Source of the DNA: Asticcacaulis aquaticus
GTDB lineage: Bacteria; Pseudomonadota; Alphaproteobacteria; Caulobacterales; Caulobacteraceae
Direction: 5' to 3'
NCBI RefSeq assembly: GCF_028550415.1
Contig: NZ_JAQQKX010000001.1
Span: 1 to 64,000, forward strand
Length of the DNA: 64,000 bases
Below are positions 43,062 to 52,865 of this stretch, one piece after another. Both the position numbers and the translations under genes were made by a program. The notes beneath the pieces are model-generated. The model did no database searches, was not told where the DNA came from, and saw only the letters and a program-made list of their open reading frames with translations. Positions within the stretch are counted from its first letter, which is position 1. The number at the start of each line of letters is the position of its first letter.

Positions 43062-43643
43062 CTAAACCTTCAACCCGAATTCCGTGACGATCCAGTCGTA
43101 CAGGTCGGGCTGCTTTTCGCGAACATTGGCGCGCAAAAACGGCGGCCGCGCGGCCTGTCCCCACAGGACGACGCTGGCGGTCATGGCGAAGAATTCGGAC
43201 GGATTCGTCAGAACATAGGCCTTGGGCGGATAGAGATTTTGCGCCTTGGCCGCCTCATAAAAGCGTTTAACCTCAGCGTTTTCCTTGCCGTTCTTCAGGC
43301 GCGTGAAGTGATAGACGTGCAGCAACTCATGCAGCAGTACCGGATTTTCCGCAGGCATGATCTCCGGCTTGAGGAACAGCTTGCGCGGTCCGGCGCGGCC
43401 GGGCTGGTTCAGCGACGGATCGAGGATGAGGGCCTGATCGCGGAAGAAGGTCTTGATCGCGGGCGTGATGTTGAGGCTTTCGACAAGGTCGATCTGGGCG
43501 CGCAGACTGATCAGGATATCCCCGCCAAGCGCGTCTTTCAGTAAACTGTCGTCGATGCGCCAGCCGCGATAGTCCGGCACAGCGGCGTTCGCGACGACAG
43601 GCAACAGCAGGGGCAGGGCGAGCATCAGGCGGCGCGTCGGCAT
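43062..43643 (-). CDS. Exported putative zinc metallopeptidase (HExxH)
   Basis: A 193-residue protein with a signal peptide (MPTRRLMLALPLLLPVVANA) and the zinc motif HELLH at 105-109, followed 41 residues later by NPSEFFA, whose Glu150 is well placed as the third ligand (a gluzincin arrangement). The small catalytic domain and the xEFFA motif resemble the lethal-factor-like (ATLF) peptidase domain, but I do not claim the family. The mature protein would be periplasmic or secreted. Substrate unknown. It lies alone between hdaA and aspS with an 85 bp upstream gap to hdaA. Confidence 0.65.
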   Translation of the reverse strand: MPTRRLMLALPLLLPVVANAAVPDYRGWRIDDSLLKDALGGDILISLRAQIDLVESLNITPAIKTFFRDQALILDPSLNQPGRAGPRKLFLKPEIMPAENPVLLHELLHVYHFTRLKNGKENAEVKRFYEAAKAQNLYPPKAYVLTNPSEFFAMTASVVLWGQAARPPFLRANVREKQPDLYDWIVTEFGLKV

Positions 43644-43786
43644 TATAAACTCTGGGAAAAACTCAGGTCAGAACACCAGCTTAATCCCGTTTTCCGGCCA
43701 CGCAAAGCGTCTTAAATCTTGACATTCGGGACGGGTCATGCGCCCTACGGGCCAAACGTTTTTCGAGCCGGATTCAGAGACTCTTT

Positions 43787-45583
43787 ATGCATATCTATCG
43801 TTCCCATACCTGTGGCGCCCTCCGTTCGACCGATGCCGGTACGAGCGTTCGCCTGTCGGGCTGGATTCACCGCAAGCGCGACCACGGCGGCCTGTTGTTC
43901 ATCGACCTGCGCGACCATTACGGCCTGACGCAGCTGGTGTTCAATCCGGACAGCGCGGGCTTTGCCAAGGTCGAGCGCCTGCGCGCCGAGAGCGTCATCT
44001 GCGTCGATGGTAAGGTCGTGGCGCGCGATGCGGCGACCGTCAACGCCAACCTGCCGACCGGCGATGTCGAAGTCGTCGTGGCCGATGTCGAGGTTCTGTC
44101 GGAAGCCGCCGAACTGCCGCTGCCGGTGTTCGGTGAGCCGGAATATCCCGAAGAAATCCGTCTGAAGAACCGCTTCCTCGACCTGCGCCGCGAAACCCTG
44201 CACAAGAACATCGTGCTGCGCTCGCGCGTCATTCAGTCGATCCGCAACCGCATGGTGGCTCAAGGTTTCCTTGAGTATCAGACGCCGATCCTGACGGCCT
44301 CGTCGCCGGAAGGCGCGCGCGACTTCCTTGTGCCGTCGCGCATGCACCCCGGCAAGTTCTATGCACTTCCGCAAGCGCCGCAGCAGTTCAAGCAATTGCT
44401 GATGGTGTCGGGCTTCGACCGTTACTTCCAGATCGCGCCGTGTTTCCGTGACGAAGACCTGCGCGCCGACCGCTCGCTGGAGTTCTACCAGCTCGATATC
44501 GAGATGAGCTTCGTGACGCAGGAAGACGTGTTCGCGGCCATCGAGCCGGTCATGCACGGCCTGTTCACCGAATTCGGCGAAGGCAAGCGCGTCTCCAACT
44601 ATCCGTTCCAGCGTATTCCGTACAAGGAATCGATCGCCAAATACGGCTCGGACAAGCCGGACCTGCGCAACCCGATCGAGATGCAGGACGTGTCCACGCA
44701 CTTCGCCGGTTCGGGCTTTAAAGTTTTCGCCTCGATCCTTGAGAATGACGGCACCGCCGTATGGGCCATTCCGGCCAAGACCGGCGGCTCGCGCGCCTTC
44801 TGCGACAAGATGAATTCCTGGGCGCAGGGCGAAGGCCAAAAAGGCCTCGGCTATATCTTCTGGCGCACGCCGGAAGGGGCCACGGAAGGTCTTGAGGCCG
44901 CCGGTCCGATCGCCAAGAACATCGGCGACGAACGCACCGAAGCCCTGCGTCAGCAACTGGGTCTCGAAGCGGGCGACGCGGCCTTCTTCGTGGCCGGCAA
45001 GGTCGACGACTTCGTGAAGTTCGCCGGACTGGCGCGCACCAAGGTCGGGACCGACCTCGGTCTGGTCGACGAAGATCAGTTCCGCTTCTGCTGGATCGTC
45101 GATTTCCCGATGTTCGAATGGAACGACGACGAGAAGAAGATCGACTTCTCGCACAACCCGTTCTCGATGCCGCAGGGCGAGATGGACGCGCTGCTCACCA
45201 AGGACCCGCGTGACATTCTGGCCTATCAGTACGACATCGTCTGCAACGGCTACGAGCTGTGCTCCGGCGCGATCCGGAACCACAAGCAGGAGATCATGCT
45301 CAAGGCGTTCGAAATCGCCGGGTACGGTCAGGACGTGGTCGAGGATCAGTTCGGCGGTATGCTCAACGCGTTCAAATACGGCGCGCCGCCGCACGGTGGT
45401 CTGGCGCCGGGTATCGACCGCATCGTCATGCTGCTGGCCGGTCAGACGGCTATCCGCGAAGTCATCGCCTTCCCGCTGAACCAGCAGGGTCAGGACGTGA
45501 TGATGAGCGCGCCGTCGGACGCCACGGACAAGCAGTTGAAGGAACTGTCGATCCGCACGGCGCTGCCGATCAAGGTCTCTTAA
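43787..45583 (+). CDS. aspS: Aspartyl-tRNA synthetase
   Basis: A class II synthetase of bacterial type, 598 residues. An N-terminal OB-fold anticodon-binding domain ([40 protein letters not shown]) precedes the catalytic core with motif 2 [10 protein letters not shown] and motif 3 [16 protein letters not shown]. The bacterial GAD insertion lies between them. Whether it is discriminating or also charges tRNA-Asn was not determined. The composite TTATGGGG element begins 1 base after its stop. Confidence 0.97.
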   Translation: MHIYRSHTCGALRSTDAGTSVRLSGWIHRKRDHGGLLFIDLRDHYGLTQLVFNPDSAGFAKVERLRAESVICVDGKVVARDAATVNANLPTGDVEVVVADVEVLSEAAELPLPVFGEPEYPEEIRLKNRFLDLRRETLHKNIVLRSRVIQSIRNRMVAQGFLEYQTPILTASSPEGARDFLVPSRMHPGKFYALPQAPQQFKQLLMVSGFDRYFQIAPCFRDEDLRADRSLEFYQLDIEMSFVTQEDVFAAIEPVMHGLFTEFGEGKRVSNYPFQRIPYKESIAKYGSDKPDLRNPIEMQDVSTHFAGSGFKVFASILENDGTAVWAIPAKTGGSRAFCDKMNSWAQGEGQKGLGYIFWRTPEGATEGLEAAGPIAKNIGDERTEALRQQLGLEAGDAAFFVAGKVDDFVKFAGLARTKVGTDLGLVDEDQFRFCWIVDFPMFEWNDDEKKIDFSHNPFSMPQGEMDALLTKDPRDILAYQYDIVCNGYELCSGAIRNHKQEIMLKAFEIAGYGQDVVEDQFGGMLNAFKYGAPPHGGLAPGIDRIVMLLAGQTAIREVIAFPLNQQGQDVMMSAPSDATDKQLKELSIRTALPIKVS

Positions 45584-45584
45584 T

Positions 45585-45709
45585 TTATGGGGTTTGGGGC
45601 CTATGGCCCCAAGTCTTCTATATTCAAAAGAAAAGCCTCCCGGAAAATCCGGGAGGCTTTTCTTTTGAAAGTAAAAGGTTCGTGGGGTCACGGACCCCAC
45701 ACCCCATAA
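45585..45709. repeat. TTATGGGG composite junction element (C)
   Basis: The ends are TTATGGGG (45585) and CCCCATAA (to 45709), 1 nt from the aspS stop and 1 nt from the pentapeptide gene stop. The arm hairpins are TTGGGGCC/GGCCCCAA on the left and GTGGGGTC/GACCCCAC on the right. The left arm plus AGTCTTC and the right arm plus AAGGTT match the reverse complement of the element at 32978-33105. Confidence 0.85.
45623..45669. terminator. Bidirectional terminator between aspS and the pentapeptide gene
   Basis: A 20-21 bp stem (TTCAAAAGAAAAGCCTCCCGG with its complement) and a small AAAA-type loop, flanked by A and T runs on both sides. It serves both convergent genes. Confidence 0.9.
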
Positions 45710-45710
45710 C

Positions 45711-46196
45711 CTAGCAGATCGGGATGCGGATGCCCTTCGGCGCGACGGTCGATTTATCGCCGCAGGCCTGATCCATCATGGCTTGGGTGATGCCACGCGC
45801 GCTGCGCATCTCGGCACCCGAGAAATTGACGCCGCTCAGATTGGCGCCGGCGAAGTTGGCGCCTTCCAGATAGGCCCCGACGAAGGTCGCATTGGTCAGG
45901 TTGGCACGGCCGAAATTGGCATTGCCGAACAGCGAGCCGAAACCGTTCAGGTCGCGCAGGTCGCCACCGGAAAAGTTGGTGCCGTTGAACACGCCGCTCG
46001 ACAGATCGGCCTGACGCAGACGCGCTCCGGCGAAGTTCTTGCCTTTCAGCGTCTTGTTCGAGAAATCGGCCTGGAACAGGTTGCAGCCGGGGCAGGACGC
46101 GCCGGAACCCGCCTTGTTGATCTGGGCCGGGTTTTGCGCCGCCGCGGGCAGGGCGATCAGCGAGGCCGCGACAAGGGCGAAAGCGATGCGTTTCAT
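45711..46196 (-). CDS. Exported pentapeptide-repeat protein
   Basis: A 161-residue protein with a Sec signal (MKRIAFALVAASLIALPAAAQ) followed by about 16 pentapeptide repeats of the A(D/N)LxX type (for example ADFSN, KTLKG, ARLRQ, ADLSS, ANFAG, ANLSG, VNFSG), which fold as a right-handed quadrilateral beta-helix. Two Cys flank the start of the helix (CPGC) and two lie near the C-terminus. Exported members are often of unknown role; the cytoplasmic Qnr/MfpA-type gyrase function does not apply to a periplasmic protein. Convergent with aspS. Confidence 0.85.
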   Translation of the reverse strand: MKRIAFALVAASLIALPAAAQNPAQINKAGSGASCPGCNLFQADFSNKTLKGKNFAGARLRQADLSSGVFNGTNFSGGDLRDLNGFGSLFGNANFGRANLTNATFVGAYLEGANFAGANLSGVNFSGAEMRSARGITQAMMDQACGDKSTVAPKGIRIPIC

Positions 46197-46255
46197 GATG
46201 GGACACCTCAGATTGTTTGACCGAACCTAAGCAAGATCGGTGCCTAAACCCTTAA

Positions 46256-49027
46256 TCACTGCGCTTCTGAAGACGGCCCGGACGTGTCGTCGGTCTTTTT
46301 CTTGGCAAAGGGTACGACCACCAGATTGTCCGGCTGACCGCGCATGAACCCTTTCGAGATCAGGTGCGAAGCCGCAATGCCTTCGTTTTCGCTCTGAAGC
46401 TGACCCAGATTCTGACCAAGTCCGTGGCCCTGACCCAGACCGTCGGCATTCAGCGCGTCCGGATCGGCGTTCGACAGGTCGTCGCGGTTGAGATACGAAA
46501 TGGCCAGTTCGCGGAAGATGTAGTCGAGGATCGAGGTCGCCGACTTGATCGAATCGTTGCCGCTGACCGGACCGGCGGGCTCGAAGCGCGTGAAGACGAA
46601 GGCGTCGACGAACTCGTCCAGAGGCACGCCGTATTGCAGGCCGATCGACACCGAAATGGCGAAATTGTTCATCAGCGACCGAAAGGCCGCGCCTTCCTTG
46701 TGCATATCGATGAAGATTTCGCCCAGAGCGCCGTCTTCGTATTCGCCGGTATGGATATAGACCTTGTGGCCGCCGACGCTGGCCTTCTGGATATAGCCCT
46801 TGCGGCGATCGGGCAGCTTCTGGCGCGAGCGCTCGCGCTCGATGATCTTCTCGATGACCTTTTGCACCGTAGGGGCCTCGCGCGGCGATTCCACCGGACG
46901 ACGGGCCTCTTCGTATTCGGGGATGTCGAGCGTCAGGCTCTGAGGCGCGGCGCGGCGGTTCAGACCGATGGCGCGCAGCCCGTTACCGGCCATCTTGGCC
47001 ATGATCTTCAGGGCTTCGGGGGCGGCCTGATCCCAGTCGAGACTGACCGGGGCGACCGACGGCGCCGAGGCAAAGGCTTCGAGCCTCTGCCGCAGGGCCA
47101 TCCGGGTTTTCAGGTTGGCCAAAGTCAGGCGCGCACGCGTCGCCTCATCGAGGTCGCCGCAACCGCTCAGGTCGGCATGGCCGAACACATAGGCCTGCGC
47201 CGCCGCGATATCGCCGTCCGAAAAGCCCATAACGCTCAGCAGGTTGAAGGTCGGCGCGTTCAGGTCGTCGTCGCTGAGGCCCCAGACGTCCTTGATGAAA
47301 TCGGCATCGAGGACGGACGCCGAAAAAACGTCTTCCAGACGGGTGGCGGTAATCAGGGCCGTTTCGAGATGGCTGACCTCGAAATCGCTCAATCCCTTGG
47401 CTTTCAAGGCCTGCGCATGGATATGCGGCGCGTCGTGCAAGGTCCGCGCGCCCAGCAGATGGCGACGCACGATGTCGATTTCACCGGCTTTCAGAGAGGC
47501 ATGGACGGCCGGATGCAGAATGTCCACCGGGGTGCCGTCCTCGGTTTCCAGATAACCGGTCAGGCGCGCCAATGGCGTGTCACCGAGCGTCACACCCAGC
47601 CGCAGCGACAGGTCGGCGTCCTCGAAGAGGGCCGTCGTCTGCACATTGCGCAGGCCGGTCGTCTTGGCGGCCCTGAGCGCATCCTGCAACGCCGTCAGGC
47701 TGTGAGCCTTGAGATCGGCCGCTTTCAACGGGCTCAGGCGGTAGAGCGTCTGGCTGAGGTGGGAGACGAGGGCGTCTTTGTCGGCGGCAAAGCCTTCGAA
47801 CGCGCCGAGCGTCCGTGCCAGTTGCGCCGAGGTCAGCCGGCTTTGGGCGTCGAGCAGCGCCATGAGCGAGGCGGCGACATCGAGGCCCTCGTCGGCAACG
47901 AAGCCCTTAGCCGTCAGCAGTTCCGACAGGCCGGCCACAGTCAGGCCCAGCGGACGCAGACGGCGCAGACGCTCGTCGGCTTCGGGGGTGGCGGCATAGG
48001 CGATGGCGGTTTCGATATCGAGCGCCACCGTCCACAGGGCGGTGCAGGCGGTGAAGCCTTCGACATCGAAGCCGTTGCCGGTCTGAAAAGCCCAGGCATT
48101 GATCGCGGCGCGCGGCGCGATGAAGGCGTTATCCAGCGCCTCGGCGTCAGCCGGATCGAAGGCGATCCACAGGCGGCCGCTTTCCAGCATGGTCTGCGCC
48201 GCCAGCCGTCCGGACGGGTCGCCGGCGGCGATCAGATCGCGCGCGGCGGTGATGATCTTCGCACCGGACAAGGGGGCGTCGGCGTGTACCACCTGACGCG
48301 ACCAGTCGGGCAGGGCGCTGTCCTCGGTCAGGTTCTGGCTCGACTGGATGGCCAGACGGATCAGGGCATCGGACGCGCCCAGCCGACGCGCTTTCAGCGC
48401 GGCGCGAGCCAGAGCCGGATTGGCCTGAAGGCTGGCGCGGTGTTCGCCTTCGGTGCGCGCGATGGCGGCGGAAATGTCCGACAGGGCGGCATGAAGCTGA
48501 TCGCGGGTCGAGCGGGCGATTTCTTCGGAGCGGGCGGCGACCAGCAGGTCCTGAAGCTCACGCGTACAGGCATAGTCTTCCAGCGCGGCATAGCGCGGTT
48601 CCGGCGCGTCCGGCAGGCGATCGCCCGCCAGCGGATGGCGGCGGTGGCCGTCCTTGAGCGACAGGGCCGGAGCGGCCAGACCGCCAAGGAGGGTTACCGT
48701 CAATTCGCGCTGAAACTCATAGGCTTGCGGGACGTCGCTGAAATAGCCGAGCGCGTGGCCCCAGTTCATCAGGCGCGACGCATAGGCGGAAATCGCACCA
48801 TTCAGAGCCTCATCTGCGGGAACCGGCGCCAGCGTCATCTGCGGCAGGTCGTGCGGCGTCGCGTCGGCCCAGTCAAGCCACGCCTCGGCCTGCGCGCTGG
48901 TCCAGTCGCGCGGACACACGGTTTCCACCACGCGTGATCCGCGTTCGACTTCGCGAACCTCCAATACCACCGCGTGGTCCGGATATTCGCTGAAACGCAA
49001 GCTGGGCAGGGCAGATTCGGTGCGCAT
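46256..49027 (-). CDS. Class II ribonucleotide reductase-like pseudoenzyme with TSCPD domain
   Basis: A 923-residue protein. The C-terminal region (738 to about 850: [60 protein letters not shown]) is the TSCPD domain found at the end of alphaproteobacterial NrdJ. Upstream blocks also follow NrdJ order: FDVEGF at 320-325, [35 protein letters not shown] and [14 protein letters not shown]. The N-x-C-x-E active-site loop expected about 20-30 residues before FDVEGF reads [10 protein letters not shown], and only four Cys are present, so reductase activity is unlikely. The start at 49027 has a GAGGG site 7 bases upstream; an ATG at 49057 is an alternative. Confidence 0.8.
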   Translation of the reverse strand: MRTESALPSLRFSEYPDHAVVLEVREVERGSRVVETVCPRDWTSAQAEAWLDWADATPHDLPQMTLAPVPADEALNGAISAYASRLMNWGHALGYFSDVPQAYEFQRELTVTLLGGLAAPALSLKDGHRRHPLAGDRLPDAPEPRYAALEDYACTRELQDLLVAARSEEIARSTRDQLHAALSDISAAIARTEGEHRASLQANPALARAALKARRLGASDALIRLAIQSSQNLTEDSALPDWSRQVVHADAPLSGAKIITAARDLIAAGDPSGRLAAQTMLESGRLWIAFDPADAEALDNAFIAPRAAINAWAFQTGNGFDVEGFTACTALWTVALDIETAIAYAATPEADERLRRLRPLGLTVAGLSELLTAKGFVADEGLDVAASLMALLDAQSRLTSAQLARTLGAFEGFAADKDALVSHLSQTLYRLSPLKAADLKAHSLTALQDALRAAKTTGLRNVQTTALFEDADLSLRLGVTLGDTPLARLTGYLETEDGTPVDILHPAVHASLKAGEIDIVRRHLLGARTLHDAPHIHAQALKAKGLSDFEVSHLETALITATRLEDVFSASVLDADFIKDVWGLSDDDLNAPTFNLLSVMGFSDGDIAAAQAYVFGHADLSGCGDLDEATRARLTLANLKTRMALRQRLEAFASAPSVAPVSLDWDQAAPEALKIMAKMAGNGLRAIGLNRRAAPQSLTLDIPEYEEARRPVESPREAPTVQKVIEKIIERERSRQKLPDRRKGYIQKASVGGHKVYIHTGEYEDGALGEIFIDMHKEGAAFRSLMNNFAISVSIGLQYGVPLDEFVDAFVFTRFEPAGPVSGNDSIKSATSILDYIFRELAISYLNRDDLSNADPDALNADGLGQGHGLGQNLGQLQSENEGIAASHLISKGFMRGQPDNLVVVPFAKKKTDDTSGPSSEAQ

Positions 49028-49295
49028 GAGGTGACCCTCGGACAAGGAAGCCCTCATCGCCCTTTTGGCGCGAGGTTCTGGGGATAAAGTCTAGGCCAGT
49101 TTTAACCATTCGGCAATAAATCTGGGGGATCGGGCGCAAATCGTCCACAATATGTTGATGTAGGGCGACATCCATCGGATTCTTTGTCGAACGCCCGTCT
49201 CGCCGCTTTACCTGATGCGTCCTGAGCCGTATAAAGCAGAGGATTGTTATCGCGGGAGATTCCGGTCTTCCGCCGTTTACGGATTGGGTAAGACC

Positions 49296-49691
49296 TTGCT
49301 GGATAAAGCCTTCTTGTGGTGGAGCGGTGCGACGCTCGGGACGCTGTTCACCATCGGCCGCACGTCGAAGCTCGTCGGGACCGACGAATTCGGTAACAAA
49401 TATTACGAAGCGCGCACCACCAAGGAAAGCTACGGCGACAAGAAGCGCCGCTATGTGATCTATAACGGCTATGCCGACGCCTCGAAGATTCCGCCCGACT
49501 GGCACGGCTGGATGCACTATATCTACGACGAAACCCCGACCAACGCGCCCCTGCCGAAGAAGGCGTGGGAAAAGCCGCACCTGCCGAACCTGTCCGGTAC
49601 GCCGTTCGCGCAGTTCCCGCAGGGTTCGCTGAATGCCGAGGGCGAGCGTCAGCAATCGCGCAGCGGCGACTACGAAGCCTGGAAGCCGTAA
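49296..49691 (+). CDS. NADH:ubiquinone oxidoreductase subunit NDUFA12 family protein
   Basis: A supernumerary complex I subunit of alphaproteobacteria (mitochondrial NDUFA12/B17.2 homologue) that sits at the peripheral-arm/membrane junction. Family blocks are FLWWSGATLGTLFTI, GTDEFGNKYYEAR, RRYVIYNGYADASKIPPDWHGWMHY, WEKPHLPNLSGTP and SGDYEAWKP. The TTG at 49296 gives 131 residues, the normal family length. An ATG at 49215 in the same frame would add 27 residues of unlike, low-GC3 sequence, so it is the less likely start. The DUF2155 gene overlaps its stop by one base (TAATG). Confidence 0.88.
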   Translation: MLDKAFLWWSGATLGTLFTIGRTSKLVGTDEFGNKYYEARTTKESYGDKKRRYVIYNGYADASKIPPDWHGWMHYIYDETPTNAPLPKKAWEKPHLPNLSGTPFAQFPQGSLNAEGERQQSRSGDYEAWKP

Positions 49692-50500
49692 TGAAACGTC
49701 CCGGTGGCATGGTCAAGGCGGTGCTGGTCATGGCGGGGATTGCCGCCATCGGCCTGCCGCTCTATGCCCAGAATATCCCGCCGGACGAAGAGGCCCCCAG
49801 CCGTCGCGACCGCAATCGCGCGCAGGACAATGCCGATTACGATCCCGAGCCCTATTATATCGACGGGGTCGAATACAAACCCTACAATCCGAACGGATCG
49901 AAGGCGCAGAAGGCGGCCAATAGTCAGGCCGCGCCGAAGCCCAATCCGGCGGGCAATACGCAAAATCCCGTTCAGGCGGTCGGTGCTGGCACCCCTGTGG
50001 TCAATGCGCCCGGCAATAATAATGCGTCGTCATCCTCGTCCGGCACGGTCTTTGTCGATGCGTCGGGCAAGGTGGTCGGCGGCACCTCGGCCTCGTCATC
50101 GAGCCAGTCCGCTTCCGAAGCCGTTGCTGCCTATGCGCCGGAAAAGCGCATCCGTTACGGCGCGGCGGTCCTGACGGTGCTGGACAAGGTAACGACCGAG
50201 ACGATCCGTTTCGAAGCGCCGGTCGGCAAGCCTTTGCGCTACAAGGGCATGGTTTATACGGTGAAAGCCTGCGAGAGCTCGGCGGCCGATGAGCCGATGG
50301 GGGATACGGTTGCCTATCTGGAGGTGCGCACCTCACCGCAACCGGCGGCCAATGGGACGGTGGCCAAGCCCAAGGACATTTTCAAGGGCTGGACCTATGG
50401 CTCGACGCCGGGCCTGAACCCGATGGAGCATCCGGTTTACGACGTCTGGGTCACGACCTGCAGAACGCCCTTGCCGGTGGCGGTCGCCGCCAAGTCGTAG
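49691..50500 (+). CDS. DUF2155 domain-containing exported protein
   Basis: A 269-residue protein with a signal sequence ([21 protein letters not shown]), a long low-complexity Pro/Asn/Ser/Ala region (about 30-155, including SSSSSG and [10 protein letters not shown]), and a C-terminal DUF2155 domain (about 158-265: [56 protein letters not shown]). Function unknown; the gene is conserved in alphaproteobacteria beside aat, accBC and NDUFA12, as here. Its last 64 bp overlap the 3' end of the convergent aat gene. Confidence 0.88.
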   Translation: MKRPGGMVKAVLVMAGIAAIGLPLYAQNIPPDEEAPSRRDRNRAQDNADYDPEPYYIDGVEYKPYNPNGSKAQKAANSQAAPKPNPAGNTQNPVQAVGAGTPVVNAPGNNNASSSSSGTVFVDASGKVVGGTSASSSSQSASEAVAAYAPEKRIRYGAAVLTVLDKVTTETIRFEAPVGKPLRYKGMVYTVKACESSAADEPMGDTVAYLEVRTSPQPAANGTVAKPKDIFKGWTYGSTPGLNPMEHPVYDVWVTTCRTPLPVAVAAKS

Positions 50501-51087
50501 AAGTCGCCTTCGACCGTCAGGGCATCGGCCAGTTTCAGCTTATAATCGTCGCGCGGAATCTCGATGACGCCGAACTGTCTCAGGTGGTCGGTGAGGAACT
50601 GGCAATCGAGCAGTTTGTATCCCCCGGCTTTTAGTCGCGCCACCAGATGGACCAGCGCGATTTTCGACGCGTCCGTGGCGCGCGACACCATGCTTTCGCC
50701 GAAAAACGCCCCGCCGATAGCGACGCCATAAAGGCCGCCGACCAGCCGGTCGCCGTCCCAGACCTCCACACTGTGGGCCAGTCCGCGCGCGAACAGGGCC
50801 TCATAAAGGTCCTGAATGGCGTGGGAAATCCACGTGCTGTCACGGTCGGCAGCGCTTTCGGCGCACAGTTCGATGACGCGGTTGAAGGCCGTATCGACGC
50901 GGACGGTGAAGCCGGTGTTGCGCACGGTTCGGGCCAGCCGCGACGACAGGTGAAAGCCGTCCAAGGGCAGGATACCGCGCATCGGTGGATCGACGAGGAA
51001 CAGATATTCGTCATCGCGCGCATCCGACATGGGAAACACGCCGGAACGGTAGCACGATATCAAGTCATCAAGGGTGAAATCTGCCAA
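50437..51087 (-). CDS. aat: Leucyl/phenylalanyl-tRNA--protein transferase
   Basis: Aat adds Leu or Phe from charged tRNA to N-terminal Lys/Arg of proteins, making N-degrons for ClpS/ClpAP. It has 216 residues with [94 protein letters not shown] and [15 protein letters not shown]. The family core is complete before the overlap; the last ~21 codons run antisense into the DUF2155 gene. Confidence 0.95.
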   Translation of the reverse strand: MADFTLDDLISCYRSGVFPMSDARDDEYLFLVDPPMRGILPLDGFHLSSRLARTVRNTGFTVRVDTAFNRVIELCAESAADRDSTWISHAIQDLYEALFARGLAHSVEVWDGDRLVGGLYGVAIGGAFFGESMVSRATDASKIALVHLVARLKAGGYKLLDCQFLTDHLRQFGVIEIPRDDYKLKLADALTVEGDFYDLAATATGKGVLQVVTQTS

Positions 51088-51090
51088 ACC

Positions 51091-51483
51091 TCAATCCTTT
51101 GGGGTGATATCAGTTCTAAGATGAGAAATGGCTGTATCGAAATGACTGCGAGAAAAACGGAAAGGGCCGAAAGCGTCGTAATTTCGATTTTTGCGAAAGG
51201 GCTGTCGAAATGCCGACCAAACAACGGTTGCGTTTTCTATGAACGCAGTGGCTTTTAATGGCCAGCATCCGGTTTCACCACATTCACAGGCCAGAATATC
51301 TATATCGTTTCCGAGAGGTTTGAAATCAATCTCTCTAATGTGGCCATATCCCCCCGCCGGATCGGTATAGTTGTTTGCGTGTTCAAAAGCAGTGATGAGG
51401 TCTGCGAGGCAGACCCCATCTATAACCGGCATTATCCAAACACTATTGTCGTCGGATTGAACTTCAAACGATAAGACATTCAT
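51091..51483 (-). CDS. Low-GC hypothetical protein
   Basis: A 130-residue cytoplasmic protein placed between accC and aat. Base composition is clearly AT-richer than in all its neighbours, suggesting recent acquisition. A short Cys-rich block (ACECGETGCWPL) is followed by VVWSAFRQPFRKNRNYDAFGPFRFSR, a pattern I have seen in scattered bacterial hypothetical proteins but cannot name. The ATG at 51483 was chosen; a TTG two codons earlier is possible. It ends 3 bp before aat and interrupts the usual accC-aat neighbourhood. Confidence 0.6.
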   Translation of the reverse strand: MNVLSFEVQSDDNSVWIMPVIDGVCLADLITAFEHANNYTDPAGGYGHIREIDFKPLGNDIDILACECGETGCWPLKATAFIENATVVWSAFRQPFRKNRNYDAFGPFRFSRSHFDTAISHLRTDITPKD

Positions 51484-51506
51484 GGACAAGCATCGGGTCC
51501 AGGGTG

Positions 51507-52853
51507 CTAAGCACCCTGGGCCTTGATCCAGTTTTCCAGCCAGTGGATATTGTAATCCCCCGACTGGATGTCCTTTTCGTTCAGCAGATCGAGGAACAGC
51601 GGAATGGTCGTGTCGATCCCCGCCACCACGGTTTCCTGCAGGGCGCGCTTGAGACGCGCCAGAGCTTCCGGACGATCGCGACCGTGGACGATCAGCTTGC
51701 CGATCATCGAGTCGTAATAGGGCGGGATGGCATAGCCGTTATAGACCGCCGAATCCATGCGCACACCCAGACCCCCGGGGGTATGGAAGTCGGTCACCGT
51801 GCCGGGCGACGGCACGAAGGTGCGCGCGTTTTCGGCATTGATGCGGACTTCGATCGAGTGGCCTTTCAGGTCGATATCGGCCTGAGTGAACGACAACGGC
51901 AAACCGGCGGCGATGCGGATCTGTTCGCGAACCAGATCGATGCCGGTGACGTATTCGGTGACCGGGTGTTCGACCTGAAGGCGGGTGTTCATCTCGATGA
52001 AGAAGAACTCACCGTCTTCGTACAGGAACTCGATGGTGCCGACGCCCAGATAGCCGATGGCCTTGATGGCGTTGACGACGATCATGCCGATCTTGTCACG
52101 GGCGGCGGCATCGATGACCGGAGACGGGGCTTCTTCGAGCACTTTCTGGTGGCGGCGTTGCAGCGAGCAGTCGCGTTCACCGAGGTGTACGACGTTGCCG
52201 TGGTTGTCGGCGATGACCTGAATCTCGATATGGCGCGGACGCTGGAGGTAACGCTCCATATAGACCGTGCCGTCACCGAAGGCGGCGGCGGCTTCGGTCT
52301 GGGCGGCCATGACCTGTTCGGGCAGGGATTCGGCGTCCTTGGCGACCTTCATGCCGCGTCCGCCACCGCCAGCAGCGGCCTTGATGATCAGCGGGAAGCC
52401 GATGGACTTGGCCGCTTCGATGGCATCCTCAACGGTCGCCACGCCGCCGTCCGAGCCCGGAACGACGGGGATGCCGGAGTCCTTGGCGGCCTGTTTGGCG
52501 GTGATCTTGTCGCCCATCAGGCGGATATGATCGGGCTTGGGGCCGATGAAGCTCATGCCGTGCGCACCGACGATTTCGGCGAAGCGGGCGTTTTCCGACA
52601 GAAAGCCGTAGCCGGGGTGAACGGCCTGAGCGCCCGTAATTTCCGCCGCGGCGATGATCGACGGGATATTCAGGTACGACTTGCTGGCCGAGGGCGGGCC
52701 GATGCAGACGCTTTCATCCGCCAGGTGGACGTGCATGGCGTTGGCGTCGGCGGTCGAATGGACGGCGACGGTGGCGATTCCCATCTCCTTGCAGGCGCGA
52801 ATGACGCGCAAGGCGATTTCGCCACGGTTGGCGATCAGGATCTTGTCGAACAT
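51507..52853 (-). CDS. accC: Acetyl-CoA carboxylase biotin carboxylase subunit
   Basis: AccC carboxylates biotin on AccB with ATP and bicarbonate, the first half-reaction of malonyl-CoA synthesis. It has 448 residues from [17 protein letters not shown], the canonical start; an ATG three codons upstream (52862) is also possible. Landmarks are the ATP-grasp glycine loop [39 protein letters not shown] and [16 protein letters not shown]. It is 12 bp downstream of accB. It forms AccBC with its neighbour; accA and accD lie outside the window. Confidence 0.97.
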   Translation of the reverse strand: MFDKILIANRGEIALRVIRACKEMGIATVAVHSTADANAMHVHLADESVCIGPPSASKSYLNIPSIIAAAEITGAQAVHPGYGFLSENARFAEIVGAHGMSFIGPKPDHIRLMGDKITAKQAAKDSGIPVVPGSDGGVATVEDAIEAAKSIGFPLIIKAAAGGGGRGMKVAKDAESLPEQVMAAQTEAAAAFGDGTVYMERYLQRPRHIEIQVIADNHGNVVHLGERDCSLQRRHQKVLEEAPSPVIDAAARDKIGMIVVNAIKAIGYLGVGTIEFLYEDGEFFFIEMNTRLQVEHPVTEYVTGIDLVREQIRIAAGLPLSFTQADIDLKGHSIEVRINAENARTFVPSPGTVTDFHTPGGLGVRMDSAVYNGYAIPPYYDSMIGKLIVHGRDRPEALARLKRALQETVVAGIDTTIPLFLDLLNEKDIQSGDYNIHWLENWIKAQGA

Positions 52854-52865
52854 CTTGTCCATGAC

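Noticed and set aside
43745..45700. A 651-codon minus-strand frame opposite aspS
   Set aside because: aspS is unambiguous on the plus strand; the minus frame runs through the composite terminator element as well, so it cannot be a real gene.
46364..48937. An 857-codon open frame on the plus strand, opposite the NrdJ-like gene
   Set aside because: Its translation is rich in Arg, Gly, Gln and His without domains, as expected for the shadow of GC-rich codon use. The minus-strand frame has clear RNR/TSCPD motifs.
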